Part shown: piece after piece, positions 43,141 through 50,719 of the stretch
Layout: each line of letters begins with the position of its first letter
How positions within the stretch are numbered: position 1 is the stretch's first letter
Assembly: GCF_001636695.1 (NCBI RefSeq)
Contig: NZ_LGEL01000009.1
Coordinates: 62,001 to 126,000, forward strand
Origin: Pedobacter panaciterrae
Lineage (GTDB): Bacteria > Bacteroidota > Bacteroidia > Sphingobacteriales > Sphingobacteriaceae
DNA: 64,000 nucleotides
Reading direction: 5' to 3'
Notes under the pieces: generated by a model
The model's database searches: none
Told to the model about the DNA's origin: nothing
The model's input: only the letters and a program-made list of their open reading frames with translations
Position numbers and translations under genes: made by a program

Positions 43141-44484
43141 CTATTTTGCTAGCGATTTAATATTTCCGTTCGATTTGATTAATTGTATTTCGGCTATTTT
43201 ATAATTTAATAAAGCCTGTATATAGCTGTTTTGAGCCTCAGTAAGTGAATTCTCTGTGTCTAAAAGATCAGTTAAGTTAGCTAAACCATTATTGTAATTG
43301 TTTTGCGTACTTCTGTAAATTTCATCTGCAAGTTCTGCATTTTTCTTTTGTGCATTAATTGTATTTAAATTATTGCGCAATTGAATTTTAGCATTTTCAT
43401 AAGCTAAGTTCAATGAATTTGTTGATTCTCTTCTGTCTTCTTTTGCTTTTTTAATATCAACATCTGCCTGACGGACTTTGGAGCGAGTTAAGAACCCATT
43501 AAAAATTGGCACTTTTAAGGTTAATCCAACAGCAGATGAACCATAACCAATAGCCGTATTACTTGACTTTAAGAAATCGAAACCACCGTTTTGACTCGAA
43601 TAAGTATAGTTCCCTGTTAAAGATAAGTTAGGGTAATATTCTGCTACATAAGCCTTGCGCTGTAGGGATAAAAGTTTATCCTGGATGTCCAAAATTTTAA
43701 TTTCCGTCCTATTATCTAAAGCAATAGAATCGGCAAGTTCTGGTAATTGGGTTACTTCAGTAAGTTCCGTTTTAGGTAAGGTGATATTGGCACTTACCGG
43801 CATTCCCATCGAAAATTTTAACTGATTTTCCAATTGTGTAACGGCATTTAAAGTTTGTGAACGCTGTGTTTCCAAATTGGTAAGGTTAACTTTAATACGA
43901 TCAACATCAATTTTTTTAGCCAAACCATTTTTGTACTGATTAGAAATGATGTTTTCAATAACCTTTACGTTTTTGATGTTGGTGTCGATTACATTTAGTT
44001 GTTGTCTGTTTACCAATACCTGGTAATAATTGCCTGCAACTAATTCTATTAACTGCTCTTCTGTAAACTGGGCAGTAAGGTTGTAATATTCCTCACTGGA
44101 TCTTGCAGCCTGTAAGCCTGTAAAAACCTGCTGGTTGAAGAGTTGTTGTGAAAGTTGGACTCCGGCAGATGAGTTCCATGCCTGTCCCAATTTAAATGAT
44201 TGCGTAGAACCACCTATGTTTGCTACCAATTGGCCAATAATAGGGTTGTAAGTTAAACCTGCATTTCCTGTAATTTGTGGTAACGCCTGTGCTCTGACTT
44301 CCTGAGTTTTGTATCTTCCTCCGTCAATATCAAGCTTTGCTTTCCGCACCTTCGCGCTATTTTCGATGGCGTAGTTTAGCGCATCTTTTAAGCTTAGCGT
44401 TTGTTGTGCACTAACTGTATTTGATAATACCAAACCCAGCAATAATAGTGGGATTGTTTTTATCTGTTTAATAATAGTGTTCAT
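43141..44484 (-). CDS. TolC family outer-membrane efflux protein
   Basis: Outer-membrane channel of the tripartite pump. The 447 residues have a signal peptide ending TVSAQ. Two OEP repeats of long helices follow: LSLKDALNYAIENSAKVRKAK opens the first, and the second has VGLTLKVPIFNGFLTRSKVRQ. The C-terminal helix pair includes YNNGLANLTDLLDTENSLTE, characteristic of TolC proteins. It lies between the TetR regulator (21-bp gap) and the adaptor, all on the minus strand. Confidence 0.94.
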   Translation of the reverse strand: MNTIIKQIKTIPLLLLGLVLSNTVSAQQTLSLKDALNYAIENSAKVRKAKLDIDGGRYKTQEVRAQALPQITGNAGLTYNPIIGQLVANIGGSTQSFKLGQAWNSSAGVQLSQQLFNQQVFTGLQAARSSEEYYNLTAQFTEEQLIELVAGNYYQVLVNRQQLNVIDTNIKNVKVIENIISNQYKNGLAKKIDVDRIKVNLTNLETQRSQTLNAVTQLENQLKFSMGMPVSANITLPKTELTEVTQLPELADSIALDNRTEIKILDIQDKLLSLQRKAYVAEYYPNLSLTGNYTYSSQNGGFDFLKSSNTAIGYGSSAVGLTLKVPIFNGFLTRSKVRQADVDIKKAKEDRRESTNSLNLAYENAKIQLRNNLNTINAQKKNAELADEIYRSTQNNYNNGLANLTDLLDTENSLTEAQNSYIQALLNYKIAEIQLIKSNGNIKSLAK

Positions 44485-44505
44485 ATAATATAATTAGTCG
44501 TCTGT

Positions 44506-45111
44506 TTATTTTAATCCTTTAAGGAATATATTGGAGAGGTTTATTTGTTTCTCCAGCATTGCCTTCATTTCTTTTTTACTTGGAAATAATTCCTTGTTGC
44601 CATGTAAAATACATAGTGAGGTTATTCCTGCTAAACTATCAAGATATAATTCTGCTATTTTATGCGGGTCAGCCTTAGCTAGTTCACCTTTTTCCATTGC
44701 TGCTCTGAAAATGTCTGCATGGAAATTTTCGTTTTTCAATTTCATTTTCATGAAATGGGCTCTTAACTCATCCGAATTCAGAGAAGAATCAGGACTACCC
44801 CCAGATAAATGAAGCATGTAGTATTTTTGAAAGAAACGGTGTTTAACTTCTGTGAAACCGGTTAAACGTTCTTCAATAGATATATCTGTTAATTTATCTT
44901 TTTCGATAATTTCAAAATAATCAGAGAATATTTTGTCGATAACACCAAATACCAGGCTGTTTTTGTCAGGGAAATAATAGTATAAAGAAGGTTTTGATAC
45001 TGATAGGTCATCAGCGATTTCATTCATTGTAGTTTTGTTAATCCCATAATGAATAAATCGTTTAATAGCTCCCTCAATTATAGCATCCCTTTTTTTATCA
45101 ATCTCTACCAT
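44506..45111 (-). CDS. TetR/AcrR family regulator of the efflux operon
   Basis: A 201-residue repressor-type protein. The N-terminal HTH is IIEGAIKRFIHYGINKTTMN, then EIADDLSVSKPSLYYYFPDK; the remainder is a helical ligand-binding/dimer domain. It is the first gene of the operon that continues with TolC, adaptor and permease, so it most likely controls that pump and itself. An inverted repeat with TTTTTGACT and AGTCAAAAA arms at 45125-45155 lies just upstream. It is paralogous to the next upstream gene, with the same length and a near-identical HTH layout. The inducer is unknown. Confidence 0.92.
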   Translation of the reverse strand: MVEIDKKRDAIIEGAIKRFIHYGINKTTMNEIADDLSVSKPSLYYYFPDKNSLVFGVIDKIFSDYFEIIEKDKLTDISIEERLTGFTEVKHRFFQKYYMLHLSGGSPDSSLNSDELRAHFMKMKLKNENFHADIFRAAMEKGELAKADPHKIAELYLDSLAGITSLCILHGNKELFPSKKEMKAMLEKQINLSNIFLKGLK

Positions 45112-45124
45112 TTTACTTTTTTAC

Positions 45125-45155
45125 TTTTTGACTATTTTAATTCAACAGTCAAAAA
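45125..45155. promoter_or_regulatory. Candidate TetR operator
   Basis: TTTTTGACT (45125-45133) and AGTCAAAAA (45147-45155) are perfect 9-bp inverted arms with a 13-base centre, 14 bases upstream of the TetR start. An isolated half-site AGTCAAA at 46006-46012 lies upstream of the second TetR gene. Confidence 0.5.
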
Positions 45156-45305
45156 TACTGCCATTATTTTACTAGAAGAATTTTAGGGTTAAAAATCTTT
45201 TAAACTGACAAAATAATGACAGAAGGGCGGTGTTCTGTTAAGAAAGTTATGGTTAACAGTCTCTTACGAGTTGCCTTGTCGGTGACGAAAGGACATGCTG
45301 GCAGA

Positions 45306-45911
45306 TTATTTGGCCTTTAATCCTGCTAAGAATATCTCTGCAAGCATTTTCTCTTTTGCAAAAATTTGTTTGAATTGCTCTTTGCCAGGGAACATGATTT
45401 TGTCTCTGCTAAGGATATTAAAGTGAATGCCGGAGAGTGCATCTATGAATATGTCGGTGGCCAATTTAGGGTCTTCGATAGCCAATTCGCCACTCGCTAT
45501 TCCTCTGCTAAAAAGCGAACTGATTATAATTGCTTCGAAGGTTCTTGCTCTTTGAAATTTTTCATAAAGTCCTTCTGGTAGTTCTGTGCTGATTACTTGA
45601 TTTGATTCGAATAGATTATAATATTTCTGAATATAACCCTGACGTTTTTGGAGTAATTTAAGTACACCTTCAGTTGCAGTTGTAGTTTTGTCTATAGACT
45701 TAACCAGATCTCTGCTCATTATTTGCATAAGGTGTTCGATTGAACTTACATACAGACTTAATTTATCAGGAAAATAATAATAAAGAAGTGCTTTTGAAAA
45801 AGAAATGTCTTTAGCTATTTCTGTCATTGTGGTTTTTGATAATCCATAATGAGCAAACCTTTTTAATGCAGCTTCAATGATTAAAACTCTTTTCTTGTCT
45901 TGATTTTCCAT
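45306..45911 (-). CDS. TetR/AcrR family regulator (paralogue)
   Basis: A 201-residue TetR protein with HTH segment VLIIEAALKRFAHYGLSKTT, then MTEIAKDISFSKALLYYYFP. It closely parallels the regulator at 44506 in length, HTH phrasing (GINKTTMNEIADD against GLSKTTMTEIAKD) and C-terminal pattern (EKQINLSNIFLKGLK against EKMLAEIFLAGLKAK), so the two arose by duplication. It is separated by 194 bp from the pump operon and runs the same way, and may cross-regulate the pump. It is divergent from murB. Confidence 0.9.
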   Translation of the reverse strand: MENQDKKRVLIIEAALKRFAHYGLSKTTMTEIAKDISFSKALLYYYFPDKLSLYVSSIEHLMQIMSRDLVKSIDKTTTATEGVLKLLQKRQGYIQKYYNLFESNQVISTELPEGLYEKFQRARTFEAIIISSLFSRGIASGELAIEDPKLATDIFIDALSGIHFNILSRDKIMFPGKEQFKQIFAKEKMLAEIFLAGLKAK

Positions 45912-46058
45912 ACAAATATTACTGTTCTCCCTTGCTGTTCTTGAAGTTACCTTAACAACCTATAAGAGCCTTATGTTGGTGTTGGGGTAAAATTTCATGA
46001 AAAATAGTCAAATTTTTTAAATATTGATTTTAACATGTTTATTACAGGGCCGATCAAT

Positions 46059-46066
46059 TACATTTG
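46059..46066 (+). promoter_or_regulatory. Putative -7 promoter element of murB
   Basis: TACATTTG matches TAnnTTTG and lies 29 bases before the murB ATG. No strong -33 match. Confidence 0.35.
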
Positions 46067-46095
46067 TAGTGTTTACTTAATCTGTTGAAATCTCT

Positions 46096-47112
46096 ATGTT
46101 GGACGTGCAAAAGAATACATCATTAAAACCTTACAATACATTTAGTATATCTGTGGACGCAAATTATTTTGCTGAAATCCTTTCAGACCAGGATCTTATA
46201 GATGTATTAAAATCGGACCTTATTAAACAACAGAATTTATTGGTTTTAGGTGGGGGTAGTAATGTTTTGTTTACAAAAGATTTTGAGGGGTTGGTAGTGA
46301 AAATTAGTATTCCCGGTATTTCCAGTGTTGTAGAGGGTGATGAAGTTATTGTTACTGCAGGGGCTGGAGTGGTTTGGAATGATCTGGTAAAATATTGTGT
46401 TCAGAATGGTTTTGCGGGTATTGAAAACCTTAGCCTCATTCCTGGAACTGTTGGTGCATCTCCGATACAAAACATTGGTGCATATGGTGTAGAATTGAAA
46501 GATGTTTTTAAATCTTGCGTTGCTTATGAAATAGCTACATCGGAAAAGCGGATATTCAATTATAGTGATTGTCGTTTTGGATATAGGGATAGTGTTTTTA
46601 AAAATGAACTGAAAGGTAAATACATTATTGCATCAGTTAGTTTTGCACTAAGTAAATCTGCAAATGTTAATACACAATATGGTGCCATACAGGAAGAGCT
46701 AAACAATAAAGGTATAGCAGATCCAACAATTGCAGATATTTCTAATGTTGTTTCGGAAATAAGGGTTGCCAAGCTACCCGATCCCTCTACGATTGGTAAT
46801 GCCGGAAGCTTTTTCAAGAATCCTGTTATTGCAAAGGATAATTTTGAATTGGTAAAGGCTGCTCATCCAAATGTAGTTCATTATCCGGCTCCGGATGGTA
46901 AAATAAAGCTTGCAGCAGGTTGGTTGATAGAGCAATGTGGATTTAAAGGGATAGTTGTAGGAAGAACAGGTACCTGGAAAAATCAGGCATTGGTTTTGGT
47001 TAATCATGGCAACGCTACAGGAGAGGAAGTGTATAGTTTTTCAGAACAAATTATAAATGATGTGAATGCCAAGTTTGGTGTTAAATTGGAAAGAGAAGTA
47101 AATATTCTGTGA
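46096..47112 (+). CDS. murB: UDP-N-acetylmuramate dehydrogenase
   Basis: FAD enzyme reducing UDP-GlcNAc-enolpyruvate to UDP-MurNAc in peptidoglycan synthesis. The 338 residues match the E. coli-like type I length. NTFSISVDANYFAEI is the FAD-domain start; LLVLGGGSNVLFTKDFEGLV is the FAD pyrophosphate loop; ENLSLIPGTVGASPIQNIGAYG and DCRFGYRDSVFK follow. GNAGSFFKNPVIAKDNF carries the catalytic Ser, and AAGWLIEQCGFKG with GTWKNQALVLVNHGNAT closes the active site. Monocistronic, divergent from the TetR paralogue. Confidence 0.95.
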   Translation: MLDVQKNTSLKPYNTFSISVDANYFAEILSDQDLIDVLKSDLIKQQNLLVLGGGSNVLFTKDFEGLVVKISIPGISSVVEGDEVIVTAGAGVVWNDLVKYCVQNGFAGIENLSLIPGTVGASPIQNIGAYGVELKDVFKSCVAYEIATSEKRIFNYSDCRFGYRDSVFKNELKGKYIIASVSFALSKSANVNTQYGAIQEELNNKGIADPTIADISNVVSEIRVAKLPDPSTIGNAGSFFKNPVIAKDNFELVKAAHPNVVHYPAPDGKIKLAAGWLIEQCGFKGIVVGRTGTWKNQALVLVNHGNATGEEVYSFSEQIINDVNAKFGVKLEREVNIL

Positions 47113-47281
47113 CATCGTTGTATTCGATACCGTTAGCATCGAAAATTAATTTCATAACATTAGAGCGTGTTTTTTGGTACATATGTTGTATATGTTTTGG
47201 AGTATAAGATTAAACAAACTGGTGAGCGCCACTCATGAAACCTTGTTTGTTTGCTTTTTTAACCTCAAAACTTAAAACATT

Positions 47282-47812
47282 ATGACAAAAAATGAATTCA
47301 ACCTCAAATTAAATGACCACTCGGTTTCTTTACAGTCATTCGCTTTAAATTTTACAAAAGACATTGAAGATGCAAACGATTTGGTGCAGGATACTATGTT
47401 GAAAGCAGTAACTTACTATAGTAAGTTTAAAGAAGGAACAAACCTTAAAGGATGGTTGTTTACTATAATGAAAAATACATTCATTAATAACTATCGCCGT
47501 TTAGTAAAAACAAATGCACTAATTACTAAATCAGATGATATTTCCTCAGCAAATCTGCATTATAGTGCTTCGAAAAACACCAGTGACAGTAAGTTTGTTA
47601 TAGGTGATATTAATAAAGCTCTCGCCACTTTACAACCAGAGTATCACATTCCGTTCGTTAAATATTTTGAAGGTTATAAGTATCATGAAATTGCTGAGAT
47701 GCTGAACATTCCAATTGGTACAGTGAAAACAAGAATACACGTTGCCCGTCAGATTTTAAAGAAATATCTAAAAACATATTCTAAGGATGTCCTTGGAGCA
47801 GAAATTGTTTAA
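47282..47812 (+). CDS. RNA polymerase sigma factor, ECF-like
   Basis: A 176-residue sigma-70 family protein with only regions 2 and 4. Region 2 is ALNFTKDIEDANDLVQDTML, then AVTYYSKFKEGTNLKGWLFT and NNYRR. Region 4 is YHIPFVKYFEGYKYHEIAEM, then LNIPIGTVKTRIHVARQIL, an HTH. No anti-sigma gene is adjacent, and the C-terminus (KDVLGAEIV) has no added domain. In many Bacteroidota such genes lie near carotenoid or stress genes; here a lycopene cyclase is 0.7 kb downstream, which is suggestive only. An 18-bp terminator stem closes the gene. Confidence 0.88.
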   Translation: MTKNEFNLKLNDHSVSLQSFALNFTKDIEDANDLVQDTMLKAVTYYSKFKEGTNLKGWLFTIMKNTFINNYRRLVKTNALITKSDDISSANLHYSASKNTSDSKFVIGDINKALATLQPEYHIPFVKYFEGYKYHEIAEMLNIPIGTVKTRIHVARQILKKYLKTYSKDVLGAEIV

Positions 47813-47820
47813 AAGTGTTA

Positions 47821-47859
47821 AACATAAAAAAGGACGCATTTTGCGTCCTTTTTTATGTT
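47821..47859. terminator. Bidirectional terminator between convergent genes
   Basis: An 18-bp perfect stem, AACATAAAAAAGGACGCA with its complement, a 3-base loop, and A and T runs on both sides. It ends the sigma-factor gene and the convergent SRPBCC gene. Confidence 0.9.
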
Positions 47860-47866
47860 GTATAAT

Positions 47867-48397
47867 TTACTTTTCTACAAATGCCTTTAAATTGGCTAAT
47901 CCCTTTTCATAATCCTTTCCGATCATTGAATCGTATGCCAACGACATCCATTTAGAGAAAGTGGATGTGTTTTTGCCTCTAAAGTCCCATGTTACTTTTG
48001 TACCGCCACTAGCTGTGGGCTCAAAATAGAATGAGGTAATTGCTGTACTTTCGAAAGGTTTAATGAATTCCAATTTCTCGTCGATCTGTTTGTTTGGATT
48101 AAGCTTTTCAATTGTGATACTTCCTGTTCCAACTTCTTTTCCTTCCCAATTAAACTTTGAGCCAACAGAAGCACCATCGCCTGTTACGGTATGTTTGGCT
48201 GCCGGATCCATTTGCATCCACGGATTCCATAAGCCAAAATCATTAAAATTTAGTGTTTTCTGATAGGCTATACTGTCAGGTTTGTTAATTTCAATTGATC
48301 TGCTTACGCTGTAAGTTTTAGGGAGGAAGAAACCAATGATAAAGAAGAGCGCAATAACGATTACAATGATGCTTGCTAATGCTTTAATTACTTTCAT
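47867..48397 (-). CDS. SRPBCC (START/polyketide-cyclase-like) family protein
   Basis: A 176-residue protein with one N-terminal membrane helix (ALASIIVIVIALFFIIGFFLP) and then a SRPBCC fold: SVSRSIEINKPDSIAYQKTL, LWNPWMQMDPAAKHTVTGDG, GSKFNWEGKEVGTGSITIEK, GTKVTWDFRG. It resembles the polyketide cyclase 2/YndB-like group, whose cavity binds small hydrophobic ligands; the ligand here is unknown. Divergent from the lycopene cyclase gene, sharing a 140-bp intergenic region. Confidence 0.83.
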   Translation of the reverse strand: MKVIKALASIIVIVIALFFIIGFFLPKTYSVSRSIEINKPDSIAYQKTLNFNDFGLWNPWMQMDPAAKHTVTGDGASVGSKFNWEGKEVGTGSITIEKLNPNKQIDEKLEFIKPFESTAITSFYFEPTASGGTKVTWDFRGKNTSTFSKWMSLAYDSMIGKDYEKGLANLKAFVEK

Positions 48398-48485
48398 TTT
48401 TATTTGTTTTGGTTACTTAAAATTAACTTAAAAAGTTTTATTGGACAAACAATTAATTCGTAAAGCATATAGATTGGGAAGAAGG

Positions 48486-48515
48486 TTGTTTAACTGAGTC
48501 AAAATCATATTTTTG
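48486..48515 (+). promoter_or_regulatory. Promoter of the lycopene cyclase-cytochrome b5 pair
   Basis: TTG at 48486-48488 and TATTTTTG at 48508-48515 are 19 bases apart, an ideal Bacteroidota promoter, 21 bases before the ATG at 48537. The -33 region reads TTGTTTAAC, the same nine bases found within the dyads before carH (26937-26945), a possible shared operator. Confidence 0.6.
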
Positions 48516-48536
48516 AGGCTGAATTTATACTCATAC

Positions 48537-49214
48537 ATGAATTACTTTTATTTATTGATCAATCTGGCGCTGCTTCTTTTATCTTTTATGCTGGCGCTGG
48601 ATAAAAAAGCTAGTCCATTAAGGAGTTGGAAGTTAATGGTGCCGGCCGTGATAATTTCAGGTGTCTTTTTTACAGTTTCGGCACTTATTCTTAGTCTGTT
48701 TGGGGTGTCTGTGTTTAATTCTGATTATGTGGCTGGGGTTCGTATTCTTGACTTACCAATCGAAGAAATTTTGTTTCACTTTATATTGGCTTTTACAGGG
48801 TTAAATATTTATGTGGTTTTGAACGCGCATTTTCCTAAAAATAATCTGGAGAAATTCAGCCTGTCTGTCAGTAATCTGTTATTAGGAATCCTGATTGCGA
48901 TGATCTTTTTTACACATGCTAAATTATATAGTGTAATCACCTTTTCTGTATTGTTTTTGTCGCTTTTTTATGTAGAGTATGTGAGTAAAATTAGATTTAT
49001 GTATAAGTTTTACAGAGCCTATGCAGTGATGCTTGTTCCTTTTTGTTTGTTATATATGCTGATTGGAAGTTTACCAATTATTACTTATAGAGTGGGGGAG
49101 ACGATCAATTTAAAGTTGGGAGCAATCCCGTTTGAAGGTTTCTTTTATCTCATGAATATTCTTCTTGTAAGTGTCTACTTATTTGAAGTAGTTAAACATA
49201 AAAGCAAAGCATAA
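48537..49214 (+). CDS. Lycopene cyclase domain-containing membrane protein (CrtYc/CrtYd type)
   Basis: A 225-residue integral membrane protein of about six or seven helices, a fusion of the two short domains that form the heterodimeric lycopene beta-cyclase of actinobacteria. Each half has its signature: DLPIEEILFHFILAF in the first and GAIPFEGFFYLMNILLVSVY in the second (P-x-E-x-x-x-F). It would cyclise the ends of lycopene to beta-rings. I start at the ATG at 48537; an in-frame TTG at 48513 overlaps the -7 element. No crtB, crtI or crtZ lies in the window, so the rest of the pathway must be elsewhere. It overlaps the next gene by one base. Confidence 0.82.
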   Translation: MNYFYLLINLALLLLSFMLALDKKASPLRSWKLMVPAVIISGVFFTVSALILSLFGVSVFNSDYVAGVRILDLPIEEILFHFILAFTGLNIYVVLNAHFPKNNLEKFSLSVSNLLLGILIAMIFFTHAKLYSVITFSVLFLSLFYVEYVSKIRFMYKFYRAYAVMLVPFCLLYMLIGSLPIITYRVGETINLKLGAIPFEGFFYLMNILLVSVYLFEVVKHKSKA

Positions 49215-49450
49215 TGGAACTGCCGGTTTATACAAAGCAACAGCTTGCATTACGAAATGGGCAGGATAAACCACAGATATGGGTTGCCTATAGGGGAATT
49301 ATTTATGATGTAACCGATAGCCGGTTGTGGAGAAATGGCAAGCATTATGAGCATTGGGCCGGTCAGGATCTGACAGATGAATTGCCCGATGCACCTCATA
49401 CAGAAACTGTGTTTGAGAAGTTTACACCGATAGGGAAATTAAGTACATAA
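49214..49450 (+). CDS. Cytochrome b5-like heme/steroid-binding domain protein
   Basis: A 78-residue protein made up of one cytochrome b5-like domain: YTKQQLALRNGQDKPQIWVA, YRGIIYDVTDSRLWRNGKHY, EHWAGQDLTDELPDAPHTET, VFEKFTPIGKL. It lacks the classical His-Pro-Gly-Gly; two His (in GKHYEHW and DAPH) could be axial ligands, as in bacterial short forms. No signal peptide or anchor. It starts on the last base of the lycopene cyclase stop (TAATG), so the two are translationally coupled; it may supply electrons to a carotenoid enzyme, but that is inference from position. Confidence 0.82.
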   Translation: MELPVYTKQQLALRNGQDKPQIWVAYRGIIYDVTDSRLWRNGKHYEHWAGQDLTDELPDAPHTETVFEKFTPIGKLST

Positions 49451-49496
49451 AGGAGCTTTAATTTTAGGCGCTTCTTTATGTACTTAAGATCAAGTT

Positions 49497-50417
49497 TTAT
49501 GATTCGATTGTGAATGAACTTAAAGTCACGAACTCCTGAACACGTGCTGCAACTTCTTCAGGCGTTAGGTTAATGATTTTTTCTGTTCCAAATTTCTCTA
49601 CACAGAAAGAAGCGAGGGCAGAACCAAAGATTATAGCATTTTTCATGTTATTGAAATTTACTGTTCCTACTTTAGCCATGTAGCCAATAAAGCCACCTGC
49701 AAATGTATCTCCTGCGCCTGTTGGATCAAACACTTCTGCTAATGGCAATGCCGGAGCGGAGAAGATTTTATCCTCATGAAATAATAGGGCACCATGCTCA
49801 CCTTTTTTAATGATCAGGTATTTAGGCCCCATTGTTAAAATTTTCTTAGCAGCTTTAACTAATGAATATTCTCCTGAAAGTTGGCGTGCTTCTTCATCAT
49901 TGATAGTAAGGACATCGATCATCTTAAGTGTTTCTAAAAGATCCGGCATCATAATGTCCATCCAAAAGTTCATTGTGTCTAAAACAATTAGCTTAGGTCG
50001 GTTTTTAAGGCGTTTGATGACAGTTTGCTGAACGATTGGGGTAAGATTGCCTAACATTAAGTATTCGCAGTCCTGGTAGCTCTCAGGGATGATAGGGTCG
50101 AAATTCTCCAGTACATTAAGTTCAGTAACTAAAGTGTCACGACTATTCATGTCGTTATGATATTTTCCAGACCAAAAGAAAGATTTTTCTCCCTCTTTTA
50201 TTTGTAGTCCTTCTGTATCAATGCCATGTTCGGTAAATGTATTGATGTCCTCTTTATGGAAGTCGTCACCTACAACAGCAACAATTTTTACTTTATTATA
50301 GAAGTAAGAAGCAGCTAAACTTGCATAAGTTGCGGCACCACCTACTATTTTATCTGTCTTTCCGAAGGGAGTTTCGATCGCGTCAAAAGCTACAGTACCT
50401 ATGATTATCAGGCTCAT
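49497..50417 (-). CDS. PfkB family carbohydrate kinase
   Basis: A 306-residue ribokinase-family sugar or nucleoside kinase. The N-terminal strand is SLIIIGTVAFDAIETPFGKT, then the di-glycine substrate motif VGGAATYASLAASYF. The C-terminal ATP/anion-hole signature is FDPTGAGDTFAGGFIGYM, whose Asp is catalytic. The length and the DTMNFWMDIM segment match a group annotated as sugar kinases of unknown substrate in Bacteroidota. I use the ATG at 50417; an upstream start at 50465 would add a charged, unrelated stretch. Monocistronic. Confidence 0.9.
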   Translation of the reverse strand: MSLIIIGTVAFDAIETPFGKTDKIVGGAATYASLAASYFYNKVKIVAVVGDDFHKEDINTFTEHGIDTEGLQIKEGEKSFFWSGKYHNDMNSRDTLVTELNVLENFDPIIPESYQDCEYLMLGNLTPIVQQTVIKRLKNRPKLIVLDTMNFWMDIMMPDLLETLKMIDVLTINDEEARQLSGEYSLVKAAKKILTMGPKYLIIKKGEHGALLFHEDKIFSAPALPLAEVFDPTGAGDTFAGGFIGYMAKVGTVNFNNMKNAIIFGSALASFCVEKFGTEKIINLTPEEVAARVQEFVTLSSFTIES

Positions 50418-50480
50418 ATGAAATAATTGATTTTTTTTTAATTTTTTTCTCTGCAAATATTGCATAAATAAATTAAAACC

Positions 50481-50558
50481 CCTAATATTGCATTCCCAAA
50501 ACGAACAAGATATTATGTTCTCAGGAACACATCAGAAGCGTTTTTTGGAAGACCAGAC
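50481..50558 (+). promoter_or_regulatory. Leader of tRNA-Asn copy 1 (duplicated at 52387)
   Basis: The segment starting CCTAATATTGCATTCCCAAA recurs before the second tRNA-Asn. The last part, AGAAGCGTTTTTTGGAAGAC, is also shared, while the middle 25-30 bases have diverged. It presumably holds the tRNA promoter. Confidence 0.55.
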
Positions 50559-50632
50559 TCCTTCTTAGCTCAGCTGGTTAGAGCATCTGACTGTTAATCA
50601 GAGGGTCGCTGGTTCGAGCCCAGCAGAGGGAG
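50559..50632 (+). tRNA. tRNA-Asn (GTT), copy 1
   Basis: A 74-base cloverleaf. The acceptor stem TCCTTCT pairs with AGAGGGA (one G-T pair). The D arm is AGCTCAGCTGGTTAGAGC. The anticodon stem-loop TCTGACTGTTAATCAGA has anticodon GTT, and the T arm is CTGGTTCGAGCCCAG. CCA is not encoded. A terminator-like hairpin follows. An identical second copy lies 1.9 kb downstream on the same strand. Confidence 0.97.
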
Positions 50633-50633
50633 C

Positions 50634-50672
50634 AAAAAAGGCAAGCACGTTTTACGGTCGCTTGCCTTTTTT
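50634..50672 (+). terminator. Terminator after tRNA-Asn copy 1
   Basis: AAAAAAGGCAAGC (50634-50646) pairs with GCTTGCCTTTTTT (50660-50672), a 13-bp stem with a T tail. Confidence 0.85.
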
Positions 50673-50719
50673 CGTTTCAGACCAAATCACTCATATTTGC
50701 AAATGTTATTAAAACACAT

